Assembly (NCBI GenBank): GCA_963922455.1
Contig: CAWUIO010000049.1
Location: 1-46,449 of the forward strand
Direction of reading: 5' to 3'
Length of the DNA stretch: 46,449 nt
Origin: CAWUIO01 sp963922455
GTDB taxonomy: Bacteria; Bacteroidota; Bacteroidia; Cytophagales; Microscillaceae
Both the position numbers and the translations under genes were made by a program. The notes beneath the pieces are model-generated. The model was not told the origin of the DNA, did no database searches, and worked only from the letters and a program-made list of their open reading frames with translations. Positions 42,269 through 46,449 of this stretch are shown here, one piece after another (within the stretch, counting starts at the first letter, position 1; every line of letters starts with the position of its first letter).

Positions 42269-43381
42269 ATGATTGCCCTACTTATTTTTCTTCCATTTAT
42301 AGCCGTATTTGCTCTTTTGGGCGTATACGCTGAGCGAAAACTCTCGGCTTTTATCCAAGACCGGATGGGGCCCATGGAAACGGGGCGATTTGGCACCTTA
42401 CAGACCTTTGCCGATATCATTAAGCTACTCACCAAGGAAGACATCGTACCGGCTAATGCCGATGCTTTACTTTTTAAGATGGCACCCTTGATCATCTTTG
42501 TTTCGGTATTTGCCGGCTTTGCCGTCATACCCCTGTCTCCGAGCTTGATCGGGAGCGATGTTTCTACGGGAGTCTTATACCTGATGGCCATCGTATCCTT
42601 GGATGTGATCGGGATCTTGCTAGCCGGTTGGGCTTCTCATAGCAAATACCCGCTTTTTGGGGCCATGCGTTCGGTGGCTCAGATTGTTTCGTACGAGATT
42701 CCGATTGGCTTGTGCATTTTGTCGGTGGTTATGATTAGCCAGTCCTTGAATTTACAAGAAATTTCCTACCAGCAAGGGATCTGGATCCAAGAACTGAGTT
42801 ATGGGCAAAGCGAACCCGAAGTTAACTACCTCTTTGGAATTCGGGCCTGGGGTATCGAAACGACCCACGTGGGAGGTTTTGTGACCTGGAATATATTCCG
42901 AATGCCCTTTTTGTTGATAGGCTTTGTGATCTATTTTATCGCTTCCTTGGCCGAGTGCAACCGGGCCCCTTTTGATATCCCCGAATCGGAGTCAGAACTT
43001 ATCGCCGGGTTCCATACCGAATATTCGGGCTTGCGATGGGCTTTTATCATGCTGGCCGAATATGCGATGATGCTTTTGGTGAGTTTTCTAGGCGTAATTT
43101 TGTTCCTGGGAAGTTGGAACACACCCTTCCCCAATATGGGCCCGGTCAACCTGGCCGATTGGACCAGCGGCCAACCCGGAACATTTTTTGGGGCAGCTTG
43201 GGCTATTTTTTGGCTTTTTATAAAAACGTTCATCCTGGTGTTTGTCCAGATGTGGATCCGTTGGACTTATCCTCGCTTGCGGGTGGATCAATTGATGTAC
43301 CTATGCTGGAAGGTCCTTATACCCTTCTCCTTGGGGATTGTCCTTCTTTCGGGCATTTGGCGCCTTTGGATGGTTTCCTAA
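42269..43381 (+). CDS. nuoH: NADH-quinone oxidoreductase subunit H
   Basis: The protein has 370 residues with about eight membrane segments. AERKLSAFIQDRMGP near 20, the acidic loop EFxxP-type segment with AECNRAPFDIPESESELIAGFHTEYSG near 230-255, and EYAMMLLVS follow complex I subunit H (ND1), the quinone-binding membrane subunit. All motifs are intact. No other nuo genes flank it: upstream is a divergent 2OG oxygenase, downstream a convergent amidase-like gene. It therefore seems to be a separately encoded or extra copy. Confidence 0.94.
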   Translation: MIALLIFLPFIAVFALLGVYAERKLSAFIQDRMGPMETGRFGTLQTFADIIKLLTKEDIVPANADALLFKMAPLIIFVSVFAGFAVIPLSPSLIGSDVSTGVLYLMAIVSLDVIGILLAGWASHSKYPLFGAMRSVAQIVSYEIPIGLCILSVVMISQSLNLQEISYQQGIWIQELSYGQSEPEVNYLFGIRAWGIETTHVGGFVTWNIFRMPFLLIGFVIYFIASLAECNRAPFDIPESESELIAGFHTEYSGLRWAFIMLAEYAMMLLVSFLGVILFLGSWNTPFPNMGPVNLADWTSGQPGTFFGAAWAIFWLFIKTFILVFVQMWIRWTYPRLRVDQLMYLCWKVLIPFSLGIVLLSGIWRLWMVS

Positions 43382-43387
43382 GGACGA

Positions 43388-44686
43388 TTAAGGCTGGTAC
43401 AAACGAAAATAACGCAAAATAGCATCCCGGTAGGCATGAGCAAGCTCCCTAAGCCGGGATGGGACCTGGTAATCCTGCCATCGGTCATCCAGGGTGCTTA
43501 GCCTAAGAATCTCCTCTTTATTTTCCTGGTACAAGGGTTCGGCATAACACAGGGTACCGTAAACTTTTCGGGCCAGGGTCAAATTACGGGCATAGACTCC
43601 CGGGCTAGGCATGGCTTGACAGTAATCTTGTAAAAAACTTTGATTATTGAGGGCCGGAATGGGCAGAATACCCAAATCCTCGGCCAAGGTAGTCAAGACC
43701 TCGTGGCAAAATTGTTCGGAGTTTTTCTGGTCTTCTGTGAGCAGGAAGCGCAAGAGATGAAAGCGGGCTTGGGGGGTATCCAGTTCTCCCTTCATAAAAC
43801 TCCCCCCCACAAAGGCCATGCTATGATTGTGGGGGCTAGGGGCTTTCCATGGAGCATTGGCAGCATCTACATTATAATGTATAATAAGGCAAAGGTCTGC
43901 TTGGAAGTTATTTATCTTTTCGGCCCGGGCAATAAACTCGGGTTTTCTAAATTTTTTAAAAAAAGCAAGTGTAGGGCTTAAAGGCTTTTGACCATCGGGC
44001 AGGGTATCGCGATAATTTTGGTACCAGTCGGTATAAGAAATATCCAGGGCACTTTGTTGAAGTTCGCGGGTGAGGAGGACTTCGGCTCCCAGTTTTTCTA
44101 GTTCATCTGCCAGGATCCGCGCGGTAAACCAAGTCAACCGTGCTTCATAAAATTGCACTTTTTTACCCTTGGCTAGCTTCATGTCAATAAACTTTTGCTC
44201 CATTTGGGCTTCTTTCCAATTCATGCCAAAGTGCCCGGGGTCTAGAGCAATCCGTCTTCCATAGAGCGGTTGTTCCAGGGCCGCATCCGGCTTGTCGGTT
44301 TTCTCGAGGACAATAGGGGGATCTGGGGCCTTGACTTGATGGAGTGGGATTTTATCAGGATCTTGATAGTGATGCCATAAAAGTTCAGGAGATTGCTGGG
44401 CCAATTCTTTAAAGGAGGGCAAGAAGTCCCAAGCTAAACTATACTCCAAGGTATCGGCCTGGGGGGTGTAGAGGTGTATCCCCTCTTGGTTTAAGACCAC
44501 TTGCTTTTGCAGGGAAGCATCTTTGAGGAGATAGCGCTCCAGCTTGCTTTGATAGACTTGTATAAAAGAATCCACTTGGCTTTTGGTGTAGAGGCTTTGT
44601 TCGGGCGCTTGTCCTTGCCCCCCACAAGCCCAAACGAGCATGAGTAGCAAAAGCCCCGACCCACAATTTACTTTAAGGTTTTTCAT
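43388..44686 (-). CDS. N-acetylmuramoyl-L-alanine amidase-like lipoprotein
   Basis: 432 residues from ATG 44686 (MKNLKVNCGSG); longer frames start inside repeat copy 8 and are artefacts. Lipobox LVWAC gives a lipidated Cys. The amidase_3-type block is visible: IALDPGHFG near 145 (zinc His), FYEARLTWFTARIL (Glu ligand), LGAEVLLTREL, then LCLIIHYNVD (second His), and a late Glu in CYAEPLY. It probably hydrolyses cell-wall crosslinks or is a relative that has changed role. It is convergent with nuoH, with 6 bp between stops. Confidence 0.82.
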   Translation of the reverse strand: MKNLKVNCGSGLLLLMLVWACGGQGQAPEQSLYTKSQVDSFIQVYQSKLERYLLKDASLQKQVVLNQEGIHLYTPQADTLEYSLAWDFLPSFKELAQQSPELLWHHYQDPDKIPLHQVKAPDPPIVLEKTDKPDAALEQPLYGRRIALDPGHFGMNWKEAQMEQKFIDMKLAKGKKVQFYEARLTWFTARILADELEKLGAEVLLTRELQQSALDISYTDWYQNYRDTLPDGQKPLSPTLAFFKKFRKPEFIARAEKINNFQADLCLIIHYNVDAANAPWKAPSPHNHSMAFVGGSFMKGELDTPQARFHLLRFLLTEDQKNSEQFCHEVLTTLAEDLGILPIPALNNQSFLQDYCQAMPSPGVYARNLTLARKVYGTLCYAEPLYQENKEEILRLSTLDDRWQDYQVPSRLRELAHAYRDAILRYFRLYQP

Positions 44687-44726
44687 GGATTTAAAATACA
44701 CAAAGCGCAGGGATAATGAAAATTTT

Positions 44727-44858
44727 GGGGCTGCCCCCGGGGATTTCCCCTCTGTTTTACCTATGAACCCATGTACCCCCGGGGTCGGGCTTTCGCTACT
44801 CGCTGCCTTTCCCCGCCAGGCCAACACGAGCTCAGACAGGCCGCTCTATCCCTCAGCC
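44727..44858 (-). repeat. Dispersed structured element, copy 8 (subfamily A)
   Basis: Read on the minus strand it starts GGCTGAGGGATAGAGCGG and ends CCCCGGGGGCAGCCCC. The closing stem is GGCTG/CAGCC. The 3' arm reads CCCCGGGG against CCCCGGGG, instead of the CCCCGGCG/CGCCGGGG of copies 3 and 4, a compensatory change on both sides. It begins about 40 bp upstream of the amidase-like gene's start. Confidence 0.9.
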
Positions 44859-44861
44859 GAT

Positions 44862-44900
44862 GGAGAGGAGGGAGGAGAGAAGCGAGAGGAGAGATGGGAG
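44862..44900 (+). repeat. Purine-rich low-complexity tract
   Basis: The plus strand consists almost only of G and A here (GGAGAGGAGGGAGGAGAG, then GAGAGGAGAGATGGGAGG). No gene is supported from 44859 to 45114. It may form unusual DNA structure but could be neutral. Confidence 0.5.
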
Positions 44901-45114
44901 GCTTGTTCTTTTGGTATTCCGGAGGGCATGGGTTTATGTGTCTCCCGGATGGGTTTATCATATTAGGCTTCACACCTACAAAGGGGGAGGGGGGCAAACT
45001 CATTGGTTTTTATGCTTTGATTTAGGGATGGGTTTTTAGAACGGCGTAGTGGTGTTTTGTTGCGGTCTTGGGAGATGGCTTAGGAAGCGCAGGTTTTTGG
45101 GAATTGATGAAATA

Positions 45115-45241
45115 GTGTGCTTGGGCGCATGTATAATGCGCCTGTATTTTTTGGGGCATTTGTAATGCCCCTCCGCAAATTTACACGCAGAAAGGGCTTT
45201 ACAAATGCCCAAAAGATGCGACCGCAAAGCATTTGCGGCCG
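45115..45241 (-). repeat. REP-like hairpin repeat, copy B (second family)
   Basis: Reverse complement matches copy A at 23279-23403. It is a chain of small hairpins: GGCGCAT/ATGCGCC (45124-45142), GGGGCATT/AATGCCCC (45153-45171) and CCGCAAA/TTTGCGG (45222-45238). Copy A has its perfect hairpin at another place. It has no ORF and stands about 120 bp beyond the stop of the SnoaL-like lipoprotein gene. Confidence 0.75.
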
Positions 45242-45361
45242 AGCAGGGGTTCGGGATTTGCTAAGCCGCACTTTATTGGGGGGGATTTGTCATCTGCATG
45301 GTGTATGAGGTACTGGGTGGGGGACTATACATCCCCCGCCTCATAGTTTCTATCAGATTAT

Positions 45362-46267
45362 TTAAAAACCAAACATGCCATTTGTGTGGGCTAGGCCCTC
45401 GGTGGGAATTGCTTGGATGACATCCCAATGTTCTACCGCTTTTCCATTGTCAAAACGGAACAAATCGTAAAATACATTGTCCGTTTCATTCCACTCCCCT
45501 TCGCTTATGGTAAGGACAAAGTTTCCTTCTCCTAATACCTTATGGATTTTGGTATATTTAAACATGTTGTTTTGAGCGCTGAGTTGTGCTACAGCTTCCT
45601 GGATACCCGACAACCCGTCTTTTATGCCCGGGTTATGTTGGTCATACTGCTCCGCGCTGATGTAGTCGGTGATCTTATCGGGATTTTTGCCCATCAGGAT
45701 ATCCTCTACCAAGGCTTGGGCCAAGGCTTTGTTTTCTTTGGTTTTGTCTAAATCGGTCGCTTCGCTTGGGCCATCGGTTTGGGATCTTCCGCTAGCCGTA
45801 CTTTTCACCAACTCTCCCATGCCATCCCAGTGTTCGGCTACCTTGCCCTTGTCATCTACCCGAATGACGTCAAATGCGACCATCTGATCAAAGCCATGGC
45901 CAAAGGGTTTAGCATTATGCCAGATGTTGTGCATAAACACATAATTGCCATCTTCAAACATTCGAATATTTTCAGCGTGGGTTCCATTTTCTTGCAAAAC
46001 GGGAATTAGCCCAATAAATGGCTCTAGGCCCGTAGGAACAAACGGATTGTGCTGGATATAATCAGCATTGGCAAGCTCCCGCATGGTAGCGGTGTCATTT
46101 TTCATTACGGCTCCTAAAAAAGTGCCTACGATTTCTTTTTTACTCATTGTTACATTTTTTGATTCATCCTGCTCGCTTGTTGATGTAGTCTGTTTTGGTC
46201 CACAGGAAGCGAGTATACCTGAAAACACGAGGGCAATAATTGCAATGCCCGTATTATGGATTATCAC
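45362..46267 (-). CDS. Lipoprotein with two SnoaL-like domains
   Basis: The protein has 301 residues. The lipobox is LASC (Cys near residue 22), followed by a Ser/Thr/Glu-rich linker. Two tandem SnoaL-like (NTF2-fold) domains occupy about 40-160 and 175-295. Each has the YIQHNP/YDQHNP block and the VAEHWD/AVEHWD end block, so the halves are internal duplicates. Such domains bind or turn over small molecules, but no catalytic role can be assigned. It is an envelope protein. The start at 46267 (MIIHNTGIAIIALVF) fits the lipobox. Confidence 0.88.
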   Translation of the reverse strand: MIIHNTGIAIIALVFSGILASCGPKQTTSTSEQDESKNVTMSKKEIVGTFLGAVMKNDTATMRELANADYIQHNPFVPTGLEPFIGLIPVLQENGTHAENIRMFEDGNYVFMHNIWHNAKPFGHGFDQMVAFDVIRVDDKGKVAEHWDGMGELVKSTASGRSQTDGPSEATDLDKTKENKALAQALVEDILMGKNPDKITDYISAEQYDQHNPGIKDGLSGIQEAVAQLSAQNNMFKYTKIHKVLGEGNFVLTISEGEWNETDNVFYDLFRFDNGKAVEHWDVIQAIPTEGLAHTNGMFGF

Positions 46268-46347
46268 TTTCGTTTTGCAATCAAAATTACAAAATTACTT
46301 TTAATTTGCAATTAATAATTGCGTTTAATTTTGGGCTCTTAAGGAGG

Positions 46348-46403
<56 letters not shown>

Positions 46404-46449
46404 GATATTGGATATGGGATAGTTGATATTAGAGAGTAGAAATTGCAAG

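Noticed and set aside
44686..44827. N-terminal extension of the amidase-like protein
   Set aside because: The extra residues come from repeat copy 8; the lipobox begins after ATG 44686.
371..44858. Element copies as IS or group II intron
   Set aside because: No ORF, no transposase or reverse transcriptase, and about 130 bp is too short for an autonomous element; a non-autonomous relative remains possible.
45036..45308. Frames inside REP-like copy B
   Set aside because: Composed of hairpin sequence with no start signal; copy A gives different peptides.

Overview
The window looks like chromosomal DNA of a member of the Bacteroidota, probably from the Saprospiria/Cytophagia side. The evidence is gene content and style: a GH3/beta-lactamase fusion, DUF4199 and DUF6503-type proteins, CarboxypepD_reg-like and FKBP lipoproteins, ribonuclease Y next to ZapA, a Bacteroidota-type OxyR, a TolB-propeller amidohydrolase, and Cys lipoboxes of the L-x-A-C kind. 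No rRNA, tRNA, prophage, transposase gene or CRISPR array was seen. The species cannot be named from the sequence alone.

Layout. 1-520: a TonB-like gene remnant behind a perfect palindrome, then repeat copy 1. 522-3521 (-): secreted GH3/serine hydrolase fusion. 3576-7902 (+): a probable operon of a small membrane protein, mutL, two rhomboid proteases and a YtxH-like protein. 7930-9012 (-): aroB. 9166-14040 (+): pheT, a coiled-coil protein, zapA, a structured spacer and rny. 14456-19231 (-): lgt, then SDR/AraC/aminoacyl-tRNA-protein transferase, then a HAAS-like/PadR pair. 19423-23203 (+): a small protein, a J-domain protein, a membrane-anchored subtilase and a lipoprotein. 23449-24987: an ankyrin protein divergent from oxyR. 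25122-31682 (+): a giant amidohydrolase, an unknown lipoprotein and a DUF4199 protein. 31686-37194: an amine oxidase (-), then an M14 peptidase, a small protein and an FKBP lipoprotein (+). 37697-42164: a mixed set (carboxypeptidase-regulatory-like, YjjG HAD, MOSC, ChrA, 2OG-Fe oxygenase). 42269-43381 (+): an isolated nuoH. 43388-46267 (-): an amidase-like lipoprotein and a double SnoaL-like lipoprotein. The right edge carries a heptanucleotide microsatellite.

Main discovery. An intergenic element of about 130 bp occurs eight times, on both strands (371, 14194, 22047, 28683, 30893, 37410, 39743, 44727). It falls into two subfamilies. In subfamily A the ends pair as GGCTG/CAGCC, and in B as GGCTT/AAGCC, so the closing stem is kept by a compensatory change. 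An internal 3' stem changes sequence from copy to copy and stays paired. An inner CTCG/CGAG arm with a nested GCC/GGC stem is kept in most copies. This is the signature of a selected fold, either a structured RNA or a folded single-stranded DNA that is mobilised. The element has no ORF, several copies sit next to intrinsic terminators, and I do not recognise it as a named family. A second, unrelated family of about 125 bp made of REP-like hairpins has two copies (23279 and 45115).

Most of the remaining genes are housekeeping or cell-envelope genes. The envelope theme is strong: peptidoglycan turnover, rhomboids, Lgt, lipoproteins and secreted peptidases.
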